From positions 1,798,001 to 1,862,000 of the forward strand of contig NZ_CP063373.1 of the NCBI RefSeq assembly GCF_015160855.1: a stretch of DNA of 64,000 nt, written 5' to 3'. This document shows positions 45,420 to 55,258 of the stretch, piece after piece. Source of the stretch: Streptomyces ferrugineus. GTDB lineage: Bacteria; Actinomycetota; Actinomycetes; Streptomycetales; Streptomycetaceae. A program made the position numbers and the translations under genes. Position 1 is the stretch's first letter. Every line of letters begins with the position of its first letter. The notes under the pieces were generated by a model. It ran no database searches. It saw nothing but the letters and a program-made list of their open reading frames with translations, and had not been told where the DNA came from.

Positions 45420-48400
45420 TCATTCAGTCGTCGGCGGATCCGCCGTCTCCTCGGCGGCGTCCGTCGCCCCGTCATCTTGGGTGCCGTCCGCGCCATCGGG
45501 GTCCAGGAGGTCGCAGACGACGGTGAACAGCTGATCCACGTCCACCGGCTTCGGTACGTATTCGTTGGCGCCCCGCGCGATGGACTTCTCCCGGTCTCCG
45601 GGCATCGCCTTCGCGGTCAGCGCGACGATGGGCAGATGCGCCCAGCGCGGGGTGCGGCGGATGGCGGAGATCGTCTCGTAGCCGTCCAGCTCCGGCATCA
45701 TGATGTCCATCAGGACGAGTTCGACGTCCGGGTTGCGCTCCAGCGTCTCGATGCCCTCGCGGCCGTTCTCCGCGTACAGCACCGGCATGCCGACCCGGCC
45801 CAGCACATGGGTCAGCGCGAAGACGTTGCGGATGTCGTCGTCCACGATCAGCACCCGCCGGCCCGGCAGCACCCGTCCCGCCCGCCCCGTCTGCCACGCC
45901 TCCAGCTTGGTCGGCGCCGGCCAGGTCTCCTCCGCGTCGTGGGCGGTCGGGAACGGCTCGGCCGACCGCTGTTCCGGCATCGGCAGCGGACGGTTCTCGG
46001 GAACCGGGCCGGTCGCCGCGTGCCCGGGGCCGACGACCGGGACGTACAGCGTGAACGTGGAGCCCTTGCCGAGTTCGCTCTCGGCGACGATACGACCGCC
46101 CAGCAGGCCCGCGATCTCCCGGCTGATGGACAGGCCCAGGCCCGTGCCGCCGTACTTGCGGTTGGTCGTGCCGTCGGCCTGCTGGAACGCCTCGAAGATC
46201 ACGGGGAGCTTCTCCGCCGTGATGCCGATGCCGGTGTCGGACACCGCGAAGGCGATCACATCGTCGCCGTCGTGGACGTAGCGGTGCTCGGGGTCCTTCA
46301 ACCGGCTCACCCGCAGCTCGACACCGCCCCTCGCGGTGAACTTGATCGCGTTGGACAGGAGGTTGCGCAGGATCTGCTGGAGGCGCTGCTCGTCCGAGTG
46401 CATCTCGCGCGGCACGCCCTCGCCGACCGACACCTCGAAGGCGAGCCCCCGGTCCAGGGTGAGCGGGCGGAAGGTGGCGTGGACGTAGTCGAGGAGCTTG
46501 ATGAGCGGCAGCCGCTTGGGGCGCACGTCCATCCGGCCCGCCTCGATCTTCGACAGGTCCAGGATGTCGTTGATCAGCTGCAGCAGGTCCGAGCCCGAGC
46601 GATGGATCGTCGTCGCGAACTGGACCTCCTGGTCGGAGAGCCGGCCGTCCGGGTTGTCGGAGAGCAGACGGGCCAGGATCAGCAACGAGTTCAGCGGCGT
46701 GCGCAGCTCGTGCGACATGTTCGCCAGGAATTCCGACTTGTACTGGGAGCTGGTCGCCAGCAGGGCCGCCTTCTCCTCCAGTTGGGCGTTCGAGCGCTGC
46801 AACTCCGCCTGCTGCATCTGGAGTTCGTCGGAGCGTTCCTGGAGCTGCATGGCGAGGCGCTGGGACTCGCCGAGCAGCGACTCCGTACGGGAGTTGGCGA
46901 TGATCGTGTTGATGGCGACGGCGATGGTGTTCACGAACTGGTCGAAGAACGCCAGGTGCACATCGGAGAAGCGGGAGAACGACGCCAGCTCGATCACGCC
47001 GAGAAGCCTGTCCTCGAAGAGGATCGGGATGATCACGACGCTGCTGGGCGCGGCCTCGCCCAGCCCCGAGGAGATCTTCACGTAGTCCGGTGGCACCTCC
47101 TCCACCAGGATCCGCTTCTTCTCCAGCGCCGCCTGCCGGATCAGGTTGTGTCCGGGACTGTTGGCGGCGGTCACCACGGCCTCCTCCGCGGAGCCGTACC
47201 CGGCGATGTAGGCGAGCCCCTTGCCCGGCACGATCGGCAGCGCGGTGTCGTCGGTGTTGTCCGGGTCGGCCAGGAAGAACGCGCCGTACTGGGCGTTCAC
47301 CAGCGGCGTCAGCTCGCGCAGCAGCAGGTCGGCGACCTCCATCAGGTCCCGGTGGCCCTGCATCAGGGCGGCGAGACGGGCCAGGTTGGACTCCAGCCAG
47401 TCCTTGGCGCGGGTCGTCTCGCGCAGGTTGGCCACCATCAGGTTGATGTTGTCCTTCAGCTCGGCGACCTCGCCGCGGGCCTCGACCGTGATCGAGCGGG
47501 ACATGTCGCCCTGGGCCACGGCGGAGGCGACCTCGGCGATCGCGCGGACCTGGGTGGTCAGGTTGAGGGCGAGTTCGTTCACGTTGGTCGTCAGGCGCTT
47601 CCAGGTGCCGTAGACGCCCTCGACCCTCGCCTGGCCGCCGAGTTGGCCCTCGCTGCCGACCTCGCGGGCGACGCGCGTGACCTCGGAGGAGAAGGAGGAG
47701 AGGGTGTCGACCATCGTGTTGATGGCGGTCTTCAGTTCCAGGATCTCGCCGCGGGCGTCCACGTCGATCTTCTTGGACAGGTCGCCGTTGGCGACGGCGG
47801 TGGTCACCTGGGCGATGTTCCGCACCTGTGAAGTCAGGTTGTCGGCCATGTAGTTGACGTTGTCGGTCAGGTCCCGCCAGACCCCGGAGACGCCCAGCAC
47901 CTGCGCACGCCCGCCGAGCCGCCCGTCGGTGCCGACCTCGCGGGCGACCCTCGTCACCTCGTCGGCGAAGGCGCGCAGCTGCTGCACCATCGTGTTGACG
48001 GTGTCCTTCAGTTCGAGGATCTCGCCGCGTGCGTCGACGGTGATCTTCTTGGACAGGTCGCCGTTGGCGACGGCGGTGGTCACCTGGGCGATGTTGCGGA
48101 CCTGTGAAGTCAGGTTCAGCGCCATGAAGTTGACGTTGTCGGTGAGGTCCTTCCACACGCCGCTGACGCCCCGCACCTGCGCCTGGCCGCCCAGGTTTCC
48201 TTCGGTGCCGACCTCGCGGGCGACCCGCGTGACCTCGTCGGCGAAGGCGGAGAGCTGGTCCACCATCGTGTTGATGGTCGACTTCAGCTCCAGGATCTCG
48301 CCCTTCGCCTCGACCGTGATCTTCTTGCCGAGGTCGCCCTGGGCCACGGCGGTGGAGACGAGGGCGATGTTGCGGACCTGCGAAGTGAGGTTGTCCGCCA

Positions 48401-49562
48401 TGAAGTTGACGTTGTCGGTGAGGTCCTTCCAGACGCCCGACACACCTCGCACCTGGGCCCGGCCGCCGAGGTTTCCCTCGGTGCCGACCTCGCGGGCGAC
48501 CCGCGTGACCTCGTCGGCGAAGGCGGAGAGCTGGTCCACCATCGTGTTGATGGTCGACTTCAGTTCGAGGATCTCGCCCCGGGCGTCGACGGTGATCTTC
48601 TGGCTCAGATCGCCGTTGGCGACGGCGGTGGTCACCTGGGCGATGTTGCGGACCTGCGAGGTCAGGTTCGACGCCATGAAGTTGACGTTGTCGGTGAGGT
48701 CCTTCCAGACGCCCGACACACCTCGCACCTGAGCCCGGCCGCCCAGTTGCCCTTCGGTGCCGACCTCGCGGGCGACCCGCGTGACCTCGTCGGCGAAGGC
48801 GGAGAGCTGGTTGACCATCGTGTTCACGGTCAGCTTCAGTTCGAGCAGCTCGCCGGTCGCCTCGACGGTGACCGTGCGGGTGAGGTCGCCGCGGGCCACG
48901 GCCGTCGTCACCGCCGCGATGTCGCGCACCTGGGCGGTCAGCCGGGACGCCATCGCGTTGACCGCCTCGGTCACGTCCCGCCAACTGCCCGACAGGCCCC
49001 GTACCTTGGCCCGGCCGCCGAGCCGGCCCTCGGTGCCGACCTCGCGGGCCACCCTCGTCACCTCGCCGGTGAACAGGGAGAGCTGGTCGACCATCCTGTT
49101 CACCCCCCGGCCGAGGCGGCGCAGGTCGCCGCGTAACTGGCGGGTGCCGTCGTGCAGATCGACGCGCTGGGTGAGGTCGCCGCCCGCCACCGCGTCCAGC
49201 ACGCGAGTCGCGTTCGCCGCCGGGGCCACCAGGGCGTCGAGCAGCTGGTTGACGTCGTTGACGCGGGTCGTCCAGACGCCCTGGCCCGGGCTCGCCGACA
49301 GCCGCTCGTCGAGCCTGCCGTGCCGGATCAACTCCCTCTTGACGCGCTGCACTTCCCCGGTGAAGTGGGTGCTGCGGTCCACGATCTGGTTGAAGACCGC
49401 GGTCAGCTCGGCCACGACTCCCTCCCCCGTCTCCGGGAGCCTGCGGAAGTCGCCGTCCCGGGCCGCGGTCATCGCGGCGAGCAGTGGGCGCAGAGCCGAT
49501 GCTCGAATTTGACCGTCTTTCTGTCCGTCTTCGAGCACACGCGTAGCACGGTTCTCACTCAT
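45420..49562 (-). CDS. Soluble hybrid histidine kinase with a seven-unit HAMP array
   Basis: 1380 residues, no membrane helix. Residues 128-715 are HAMP units with GD[LM] signatures at 128, 225, 317, 409, 501, 593 and 685 (92-residue period). A GAF domain spans about 735-885, followed by a coiled coil (895-940). The HisKA domain has phospho-acceptor His951 in [17 protein letters not shown], then a HATPase domain with NAIKFT, DTGIGI and [18 protein letters not shown]-terminal receiver has Asp1286 ([13 protein letters not shown]). The start at 49562 is the first ATG giving this architecture; the frame is open to 51734 but that part lies antisense to the phosphatase gene. Resembles group III (Nik1-type) osmosensing kinases. 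Confidence 0.92.
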   Translation of the reverse strand: MSENRATRVLEDGQKDGQIRASALRPLLAAMTAARDGDFRRLPETGEGVVAELTAVFNQIVDRSTHFTGEVQRVKRELIRHGRLDERLSASPGQGVWTTRVNDVNQLLDALVAPAANATRVLDAVAGGDLTQRVDLHDGTRQLRGDLRRLGRGVNRMVDQLSLFTGEVTRVAREVGTEGRLGGRAKVRGLSGSWRDVTEAVNAMASRLTAQVRDIAAVTTAVARGDLTRTVTVEATGELLELKLTVNTMVNQLSAFADEVTRVAREVGTEGQLGGRAQVRGVSGVWKDLTDNVNFMASNLTSQVRNIAQVTTAVANGDLSQKITVDARGEILELKSTINTMVDQLSAFADEVTRVAREVGTEGNLGGRAQVRGVSGVWKDLTDNVNFMADNLTSQVRNIALVSTAVAQGDLGKKITVEAKGEILELKSTINTMVDQLSAFADEVTRVAREVGTEGNLGGQAQVRGVSGVWKDLTDNVNFMALNLTSQVRNIAQVTTAVANGDLSKKITVDARGEILELKDTVNTMVQQLRAFADEVTRVAREVGTDGRLGGRAQVLGVSGVWRDLTDNVNYMADNLTSQVRNIAQVTTAVANGDLSKKIDVDARGEILELKTAINTMVDTLSSFSSEVTRVAREVGSEGQLGGQARVEGVYGTWKRLTTNVNELALNLTTQVRAIAEVASAVAQGDMSRSITVEARGEVAELKDNINLMVANLRETTRAKDWLESNLARLAALMQGHRDLMEVADLLLRELTPLVNAQYGAFFLADPDNTDDTALPIVPGKGLAYIAGYGSAEEAVVTAANSPGHNLIRQAALEKKRILVEEVPPDYVKISSGLGEAAPSSVVIIPILFEDRLLGVIELASFSRFSDVHLAFFDQFVNTIAVAINTIIANSRTESLLGESQRLAMQLQERSDELQMQQAELQRSNAQLEEKAALLATSSQYKSEFLANMSHELRTPLNSLLILARLLSDNPDGRLSDQEVQFATTIHRSGSDLLQLINDILDLSKIEAGRMDVRPKRLPLIKLLDYVHATFRPLTLDRGLAFEVSVGEGVPREMHSDEQRLQQILRNLLSNAIKFTARGGVELRVSRLKDPEHRYVHDGDDVIAFAVSDTGIGITAEKLPVIFEAFQQADGTTNRKYGGTGLGLSISREIAGLLGGRIVAESELGKGSTFTLYVPVVGPGHAATGPVPENRPLPMPEQRSAEPFPTAHDAEETWPAPTKLEAWQTGRAGRVLPGRRVLIVDDDIRNVFALTHVLGRVGMPVLYAENGREGIETLERNPDVELVLMDIMMPELDGYETISAIRRTPRWAHLPIVALTAKAMPGDREKSIARGANEYVPKPVDVDQLFTVVCDLLDPDGADGTQDDGATDAAEETADPPTTE
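47420..49181 (-). repeat. 276-bp tandem direct repeats encoding the HAMP array
   Basis: Six intervals between seven GD[LM] signatures; the last five are exactly 92 codons (276 bp), the first 97. DNA is highly similar between units, with phrases such as GAGGTCACGCGGGTCGCC-type codons recurring, so the array is prone to unit gain or loss by recombination. Central units are more alike than the end units. Confidence 0.88.
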
Positions 49563-49664
49563 GGCGGCCCACTTCGGTAACTCGGTGCTTATGGGCGTGG
49601 CCAGTCTGTCACTCTGTCGGCGTCGACTGAGGCGTATTCGTCCGAACCGTTCGGGGAGCTGTAC

Positions 49665-51602
49665 ATGGGGGCCATTCCGGCGCAACGGGAGACCGTTACC
49701 CGTGCCTGTGATGCGCCTGCGCGGGACGGCGGGCACGCGGAGGCCCGCACCACCCTGCCCGGCAGCCCGCTCTCCCCGGGCTCCGCCCGCACCCTCGTGC
49801 GCGCCGCCCTCACCGACTGGGCCGCCTCCGGACTCCCCGGCACCGAGCACGTCACCGACCGCCTCGTCGACGACGCCGTCGTGGCCGTCAGCGAACTCGT
49901 CACCAACGCCGTCGTGCACGCCGGCACCGAGGTCGAGCTCTCCTGCCGGCTGGAGGAGGACGGCGCCCTGCTCGTCGAGGTCCTGGACCACCACCCCTCG
50001 CGCGCCCCGCGCGACGGTGAGCTGGAGGCGCCGTACGAGACCCCGGAGTACGGGCGCGGGCTGCGGCTGGTGTCGCGGCTCGCGGAGTCCTGGGGCGTCA
50101 CCTACCGCACCGGCGCCAAGACCGTGTGGGCGCGACTGCCCGCCGAGGACCCCGTCGCGGCCAGGGACGACATCGAGGCGTACGCCGAGGAGCGCGCGCT
50201 GGAGCGCGGGCTGCGCGTCGCCGAGATCCTCGCGCCCGAGCCCCAGCGCGCCGAGCGGGACCGGGACTGGCTCAACCGGGGCGCCCTGTCCTTCCTCGCC
50301 GAGGCCTCCGACCTGCTCGCCGGGCAGCTCGACGAGAACCTCGTCGCCGCGCTCGCCGGCCAGCTGATCGTGCCGCGGCTGGCGGACTGGTGCGCGGTGT
50401 GGCTGGAGGACGAGGTCGCCGGGCGCTGGGGATACCCCCGATCCGGTGAGACACAGGGCGGGGCCGGCTGGGCCGCGGACGGCACGGCCGGCACCGGGCC
50501 CCGGCTCGCCCGCGTCTGGCACGGCTCGGAGAACCTCATCGAGGAACTGCGCCGCGCCCTGGAGAAGGAGCCCCCGCTGCCGCCCGCCAGCCAGCGCACC
50601 GGGCCCGTGGCCTACCCCTGGCCCGGCGAGGCACTCGGCGCCCGCCAGGCACACGGCACCGCGCTCGCGTACCGTCTGATCGCCGGCGGCCATCCGCTGG
50701 GCACGCTCGTCATCGGGCGGGCCGACCTCGTGCGCTTCCCCGACGAGGTCACCGGACTCGTCGAGGACCTCAGCCGCCGCGTCGCCCTCGCCATCGGCGC
50801 GGCCCGCCAGTACGCCCGCCAGGCCACCATCAGCCGGGTCCTGCAGCGCGGACTGCTGCCCGGCGCCGTCGCCGAGATCCCCGGGGTGGCCAGCGCCCTC
50901 GTCTACGAGCCGTACGACAAGGGCGGCCCGAGCGGCGACTTCTACGACCTGTTCCCGGCCGGCGACGGCCGCTGGTGCTTCGCCATCGGGGACGTCCAGG
51001 GCAAGGGCCCGGAAGCCGCGGTGGTGATCGGCATCGCCCGCCCCTGGCTGCGGCTGCTCGCCCGCGAGGGCTACCGCGTCTCCGACGTCCTCGACCGCCT
51101 CAACCAGCTCCTCCTCGACGACGCCACGGAGGCCGCCGACGCCGCCGCCCGCGCCCTGGCCGGCCCGGTGGCCCCCGGCGACGGCCCGCAGACCCGCTTC
51201 CTCTCCCTGCTCTACGGCGAGCTGACGCCCTTCGACGGCGGCATCCGCTGCACCCTCGCCTCCGCCGGCCACCCCCTGCCGCTGCTGCTCGGCGAGGACG
51301 GCGAGGTGCACACGGCCGCGCAGCCGCAGACCCTCCTCGGGGTCGTCGAGGACGTGACGTACACCAGCGAGACCTTCGAGCTGCGCTCCGGCGACACCCT
51401 GCTGTGCGTGACGGACGGGGTGACGGAGCGGCGCAGCGGCTCCCGCCAGTTCGATGACGGCGACGGCCTCGCGGCGGCGCTGGCCGGGTGCGCGGGCCTG
51501 AACGCCCAGCTGATCGCGGAACGGATCCGCAGGCTGGTGCACGAGTTCGGGGGCCGTCCGCCGGAGGACGACTTGGCCCTGCTGGTGCTGCAGGCCGAGT
51601 GA
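49665..51602 (+). CDS. SpoIIE-type PP2C phosphatase with N-terminal ATPase and GAF domains
   Basis: 645 residues. Residues 30-165 form an anti-sigma-factor-like HATPase (VVAVSELVTNAVVHAGTEV, GRGLRLVSRLAESWGV). A GAF region follows (about 215-385). The C-terminal SpoIIE phosphatase domain (about 410-645) has metal-binding GDFYDLFPAGDG, IGDVQGKGPEAA, ASAGHPLPLLL and LLCVTDGVTERR. GGGGAG lies six bases before ATG 49665. It is divergent from the HAMP kinase. The domain set is that of OsaC/RsbU-type partner-switching regulators, so control of a stress sigma factor is inferred. Confidence 0.9.
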   Translation: MGAIPAQRETVTRACDAPARDGGHAEARTTLPGSPLSPGSARTLVRAALTDWAASGLPGTEHVTDRLVDDAVVAVSELVTNAVVHAGTEVELSCRLEEDGALLVEVLDHHPSRAPRDGELEAPYETPEYGRGLRLVSRLAESWGVTYRTGAKTVWARLPAEDPVAARDDIEAYAEERALERGLRVAEILAPEPQRAERDRDWLNRGALSFLAEASDLLAGQLDENLVAALAGQLIVPRLADWCAVWLEDEVAGRWGYPRSGETQGGAGWAADGTAGTGPRLARVWHGSENLIEELRRALEKEPPLPPASQRTGPVAYPWPGEALGARQAHGTALAYRLIAGGHPLGTLVIGRADLVRFPDEVTGLVEDLSRRVALAIGAARQYARQATISRVLQRGLLPGAVAEIPGVASALVYEPYDKGGPSGDFYDLFPAGDGRWCFAIGDVQGKGPEAAVVIGIARPWLRLLAREGYRVSDVLDRLNQLLLDDATEAADAAARALAGPVAPGDGPQTRFLSLLYGELTPFDGGIRCTLASAGHPLPLLLGEDGEVHTAAQPQTLLGVVEDVTYTSETFELRSGDTLLCVTDGVTERRSGSRQFDDGDGLAAALAGCAGLNAQLIAERIRRLVHEFGGRPPEDDLALLVLQAE

Positions 51603-51629
51603 CCGGCGAGGTACGGGACAATAGAACCC

Positions 51630-52862
51630 ATGCCCTCCGCACTCCCCGACGGCGAGCCCGTCCCCGCCGACGGCGCGCTGCCGCCGACCGCCCTCGCCGA
51701 CGTGGCCGACCGCCCCCTCGGCTTCTACCTGCACGTCCCGTACTGCGCGACCCGCTGCGGCTACTGCGACTTCAACACCTACACGGCGACCGAGCTGCGC
51801 GGCACGGGCGGCGTGCTGGCGTCCCGCGACAACTACGCCGAGACGCTGATCGACGAGATCCGCCTGGCGCGGAAGGTCCTCGGCGACGATCCGCGCCCGG
51901 TCCGCACGGTCTTCGTCGGCGGCGGTACGCCGACGCTGCTGGCCGCCGACGATCTCGTACGGATGCTGGGGGCGATCCGCGACGAGTTCTCACTGGCGCC
52001 GGACGCGGAGATCACGACGGAGGCGAACCCGGAGTCGGTGGACCCGGCGTATCTGGCGCGGCTGCGGGAGGGCGGCTTCAACCGGATCTCCTTCGGCATG
52101 CAGAGCGCGAGGCAGCACGTGCTGCGCGTACTGGACCGCACGCACACGCCGGGACGCCCGGAGGCATGCGTGGCGGAGGCCCGCGCGGCGGGCTTCGAGC
52201 ACGTGAACCTGGACCTGATCTACGGCACACCCGGCGAGTCGGACGACGACTGGCGGGCCTCGCTGGAGGCGGCGATCGGCGCCGGACCGGACCATGTCTC
52301 GGCGTACGCCCTGATCGTCGAGGAGGGCACCCAGCTGGCCCGCCGCATCCGCCGGGGCGAGGTCCCGATGACGGACGACGACGTGCACGCGGACCGGTAC
52401 CTGATCGCGGAGGACGTGCTGTCGGGGGCGGGATTCGACTGGTACGAGGTGTCCAACTGGGCGACTTCTGAGGCCGGGCGCTGTCTCCACAACGAGCTGT
52501 ACTGGCGGGGCGCGGACTGGTGGGGCGCGGGGCCGGGAGCGCACTCGCACGTGGGCGGGGTGCGGTGGTGGAACGTGAAGCATCCGGGCGCGTACGCGGC
52601 GGCGCTTGCGGAGGGGCGGTCGCCGGGTGCGGGGCGCGAGCTGCTGTCGGAGGAGGACAGGCGGGTCGAGCGGATCCTGCTGGAGCTGCGGTTGCGGGAG
52701 GGGGTGCCGCTGGAGTTGCTGCGGGAGGAGGGGCTTGCGGCTTCGCGGCGGGCGTTGGGGGAAGGGCTGTTGCAGGACGGGCCGTACGCGGAGGGGCGGG
52801 CCGTGCTGACGTTGCGGGGGAGGTTGCTGGCGGATGCGGTGGTCAGGGATTTGGTGGACTGA
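51630..52862 (+). CDS. hemW: HemW-like radical SAM protein
   Basis: Radical SAM heme chaperone, often misnamed coproporphyrinogen III oxidase. 410 residues. The 4Fe-4S cysteines are Cys39, Cys43 and Cys46 (YCATRCGYCDFNTY), followed by FVGGGTPTLL, TTEANPESVD, FGMQSARQHVLRVLDRTHT in part, and LDLIYGTPGES. The C-terminal HemN domain includes WYEVSNWA and GAGPGAHSHVGG. The extra cysteine of true HemN (CxxxCxxCxC) is replaced by Phe, which supports HemW. It begins 28 bases after the phosphatase gene and lies upstream of hrcA-dnaJ, a common order. Confidence 0.93.
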   Translation: MPSALPDGEPVPADGALPPTALADVADRPLGFYLHVPYCATRCGYCDFNTYTATELRGTGGVLASRDNYAETLIDEIRLARKVLGDDPRPVRTVFVGGGTPTLLAADDLVRMLGAIRDEFSLAPDAEITTEANPESVDPAYLARLREGGFNRISFGMQSARQHVLRVLDRTHTPGRPEACVAEARAAGFEHVNLDLIYGTPGESDDDWRASLEAAIGAGPDHVSAYALIVEEGTQLARRIRRGEVPMTDDDVHADRYLIAEDVLSGAGFDWYEVSNWATSEAGRCLHNELYWRGADWWGAGPGAHSHVGGVRWWNVKHPGAYAAALAEGRSPGAGRELLSEEDRRVERILLELRLREGVPLELLREEGLAASRRALGEGLLQDGPYAEGRAVLTLRGRLLADAVVRDLVD

Positions 52863-52962
52863 TCACTCGGGCGAGTGAATCGGCGTGGAACGTCGGTTCG
52901 GTCCCTAAGCTGGTTCGTAGGCTGCCGCCAAAAGGACGCGGCGGATGTGGAGGGCCACGGAG

Positions 52963-53541
52963 ATGACCGCTGTGGACGAACGCGGGATGACGAAGTACTT
53001 CGAGGAGATTGAGCCTCCCGAGGGCGTCAGGGTCGAGCTCCTCCGGGGGGAAATCGTGATGATGGCGGCTCCCGATCTGGTGCACAACCGGATTGTGGCG
53101 GACGTGCAGGATCAGATCCCGCGCAAACCCTGGGAACGACTCCAGACGACGGACCTGGACATCATCGACGAGGCCAGCGAGCCCATTCCGGACCTTGTGG
53201 TGCTAGAGCGTGGTGTGGCTCCAGACTCAGGCAACCTGGTGCCGTCCCAGATGGTCACATTGGTGGTCGAGGTGGTCTCGAAGACGAGTGTCGACCGGGA
53301 CTACGGGATCAAGCGCTCGATCTACGCGGCAGGCAAGATCCCCGCCTACCTGATCATCGACCCGATCATGGCGCACTGTGTTCTGCTGACCGATCCCATC
53401 GGCGATGGAGATCAAGCCGACTATCGCGGGCAGTGGATTACGAAGTTCGGTGACCCCGTGCTGCTCGAACTGCTCGGGGTAGAACTGGACACGAGCGAGT
53501 TCGGAACTCTTACCGGGGTCAGGCGTCACCGGCTGCCGTGA
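52963..53541 (+). CDS. Uma2 family (DUF820) nuclease-fold protein
   Basis: 192 residues with a PD-(D/E)XK-like Uma2 fold: VELLRGEIVMMAAPDLVHNRIVADV in part, IPDLVVLERG with the metal-binding Asp, LVVEVVSKTSVDRDYGIKRSIYA in part with the E-x-x-S..D..K arrangement, and IPAYLIIDP. GGAGGG lies about 8 bases before the ATG at 52963. Codon use (CTA, CCA, TCA, TTG) is less biased than in neighbouring genes, suggesting acquisition. Its 3' end overlaps the opposing DUF3097 gene by 23 bases. Uma2 genes are abundant in streptomycetes; function is unclear. Confidence 0.85.
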   Translation: MTAVDERGMTKYFEEIEPPEGVRVELLRGEIVMMAAPDLVHNRIVADVQDQIPRKPWERLQTTDLDIIDEASEPIPDLVVLERGVAPDSGNLVPSQMVTLVVEVVSKTSVDRDYGIKRSIYAAGKIPAYLIIDPIMAHCVLLTDPIGDGDQADYRGQWITKFGDPVLLELLGVELDTSEFGTLTGVRRHRLP

Positions 53542-54334
53542 CGAAGTCGATCAGCTCCTCCACCCTCCCCAGCAACTCCGGCTCCAGGTCCTTGTAAGAC
53601 CCCACCCGCTTCAGAATCGCCTGCCACACCGCCCCGGTGTTCTCCGACGGCCACCTCAGTGCCCGGCACACCCCCGTCTTCCAGTCCTCCCCATGCGGCA
53701 CCCGCGGCCACGCCTCGATCCCCAGGGACGACGGCTTCACCGCCTCCCAGATGTCGACGTACGGGTGGCCCACCACCAGGGCGTGCTCGCTCGTCACCGC
53801 CTGTGCGATGCGCCACTCCTTCGTGCCCGGTACCAGGTGGTCCACCAGGACCCCCAGCCGCGCATCCGGACCCGGTGCGAATTCGGCCACGATCGACGGC
53901 AGATCGTCCACGCCCTCCAGGTACTCCACCACCACGCCCTCGATGCGCAGATCGTCGCCCCACACCTTCTCGACCAGCTCGGCGTCGTGTCGGCCCTCGA
54001 CGTAGATACGGCCGGCGCGGGCCACGCGTGCGCGGGCGCCGGGGACGGCGACCGAGCCGGATGCGGTACGGGTGGGACGTACCGGAGCCGCGCCGGACGG
54101 CCGGACGAGCGTCACCACCTTGCCCTCCAGCAGGAACCCCCGCGGCTCCAGCGGAAAAACCCGGTGCTTGCCGAAGCGGTCCTCCAGGGTCACCGTGCCG
54201 GCCTCGCAGCGGATCACCGCGCCGCAGAACCCCGTGCCGGGCTCCTCGACGACCAGGCCGGGCTCCGCCGGGACCTCGGGGACGGGCTTGGGCTTCTTCC
54301 AGGGCGGGGTCAGGTCCGGGGAGTACTGGCGCAT
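53519..54334 (-). CDS. DUF3097 family protein with Toprim-like segment
   Basis: 271 residues. An N-terminal small beta domain (FCGAVIRCEAGTVTLEDRFGKHRVF in part) precedes AGRIYVEGRHDAELVEKVWG, which resembles the first Toprim motif (VEGxxDxxL). LGVLVDHLVPGTKEWRIA sits where Toprim DxD would be, with only one aspartate kept. A later IWEAVKPSSLGIEAWP and a helical C-terminus follow. Actinobacterial family; function unknown. Probably co-transcribed with the metallo-beta-lactamase gene 31 bases upstream. Confidence 0.82.
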   Translation of the reverse strand: MRQYSPDLTPPWKKPKPVPEVPAEPGLVVEEPGTGFCGAVIRCEAGTVTLEDRFGKHRVFPLEPRGFLLEGKVVTLVRPSGAAPVRPTRTASGSVAVPGARARVARAGRIYVEGRHDAELVEKVWGDDLRIEGVVVEYLEGVDDLPSIVAEFAPGPDARLGVLVDHLVPGTKEWRIAQAVTSEHALVVGHPYVDIWEAVKPSSLGIEAWPRVPHGEDWKTGVCRALRWPSENTGAVWQAILKRVGSYKDLEPELLGRVEELIDFVTAAGDA

Positions 54335-54365
54335 TCGGATGACGATAGGAGAAGTGGCCCCGCGC

Positions 54366-55097
54366 TCACCGCGACACGCCGAATCTGGCGGCCAGCTCGT
54401 CGCGCTGGCGCCGTACGAACTCCGCGTCCACCACCGCTCCGTGACCGGGCACGTACAGCGCGTCCTCGCCGCCCAGGTCCAGCAGGCGGTCCAGGGCGGC
54501 CGGCCAGTGCGACGGTACGGCGTCGGGGCCCGCCTGGGGTTCGCCGGACTCCTCGACGAGGTCCCCGCAGTAGACGACCTCAGGGTCGCCCGGCACCAGT
54601 ACCACCAGGTCGTGGGCCGTGTGCGCCGGGCCCACGTTCGCCAGCAGGACCTGGCGGCCGCCGCCCAGGTCGAGGGTCCACTCGCCGCTGACCTGGTGGT
54701 GGGGGTGGACCAGCGCGTCCACCGCCTCCTCCGCCGCGGCCGGGTCCAGGCCGTCCCGGACGGCGTCCGCGCGCAGCTCCTCGCGCGCGTGCCGGCCCGC
54801 CAGCACCGTGTCCATGCCCACCGGGCCGTACACCTCCGCCCCCGCGAAGGCCGCCGCGCCGAAAACGTGATCGAAATGGGGATGCGTCAGCGCGAGATGA
54901 GTCACACGGTGACCCGCGAGCCACTGCGCCTGCGTACGCAACCGCACGCCCTCCGCGAGGCTCGACCCGGCGTCCACGATCAGCGCGGTGCCGTCCCCCA
55001 CCACCAGCCCCGCCGTGCAGTCCCAGACCGGAAGCCGGTACCGCCCCACCCCGGCCGCCAGCCGTTCCCACCCCAGCTCTTCCCAAGTCACCGTCAT
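54366..55097 (-). CDS. Metallo-beta-lactamase-fold hydrolase
   Basis: 243 residues with zinc ligands in [15 protein letters not shown], a third histidine in [12 protein letters not shown], the bridging Asp in [10 protein letters not shown] and the final His in [27 protein letters not shown] is the N-terminal fold signature. No signal peptide. Size and motifs fit the general MBL-fold hydrolase group (glyoxalase II, lactonase and similar); the substrate cannot be told. Divergent from hrcA. Confidence 0.88.
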   Translation of the reverse strand: MTVTWEELGWERLAAGVGRYRLPVWDCTAGLVVGDGTALIVDAGSSLAEGVRLRTQAQWLAGHRVTHLALTHPHFDHVFGAAAFAGAEVYGPVGMDTVLAGRHAREELRADAVRDGLDPAAAEEAVDALVHPHHQVSGEWTLDLGGGRQVLLANVGPAHTAHDLVVLVPGDPEVVYCGDLVEESGEPQAGPDAVPSHWPAALDRLLDLGGEDALYVPGHGAVVDAEFVRRQRDELAARFGVSR

Positions 55098-55148
55098 ACG
55101 GCGACGCTAAGCGACACCACCGTCGGGCGCGGCGGTGCTGGCCCGGCC

Positions 55149-55218
55149 TTGCCCGGGGTGCACCCCACCGCCGTACACTGGCCGGGGACGGCTGGCACTC
55201 GGATGGACAGAGTGCCAG
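55149..55218 (+). promoter_or_regulatory. hrcA-dnaJ promoter with CIRCE operator
   Basis: CTGGCACTC (55192-55200), nine bases, GAGTGCCAG (55210-55218): a perfect CIRCE inverted repeat with one base pair changed from TTAGCACTC/GAGTGCTAA to the high-GC form. Just upstream, TTGCCC (55149) and TACACT (55174-55179) could be -35 and -10 with 19-base spacing, which would place CIRCE at the start of the transcript. This is autoregulation by HrcA. Confidence 0.88.
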
Positions 55219-55258
55219 GAAACGCGCCAAGGGGACGACCGCTGGAGGTGTGCGCGAG

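Noticed and set aside
44964..47831. 955-codon plus-strand frame
   Set aside because: Antisense to the response regulator and kinase genes; composition is that of a complementary-strand shadow.
49563..51734. Upstream extension of the hybrid kinase frame over the SpoIIE phosphatase gene
   Set aside because: The extra 720 residues are antisense to a real phosphatase gene and have no recognisable domain; the kinase starts at 49562.
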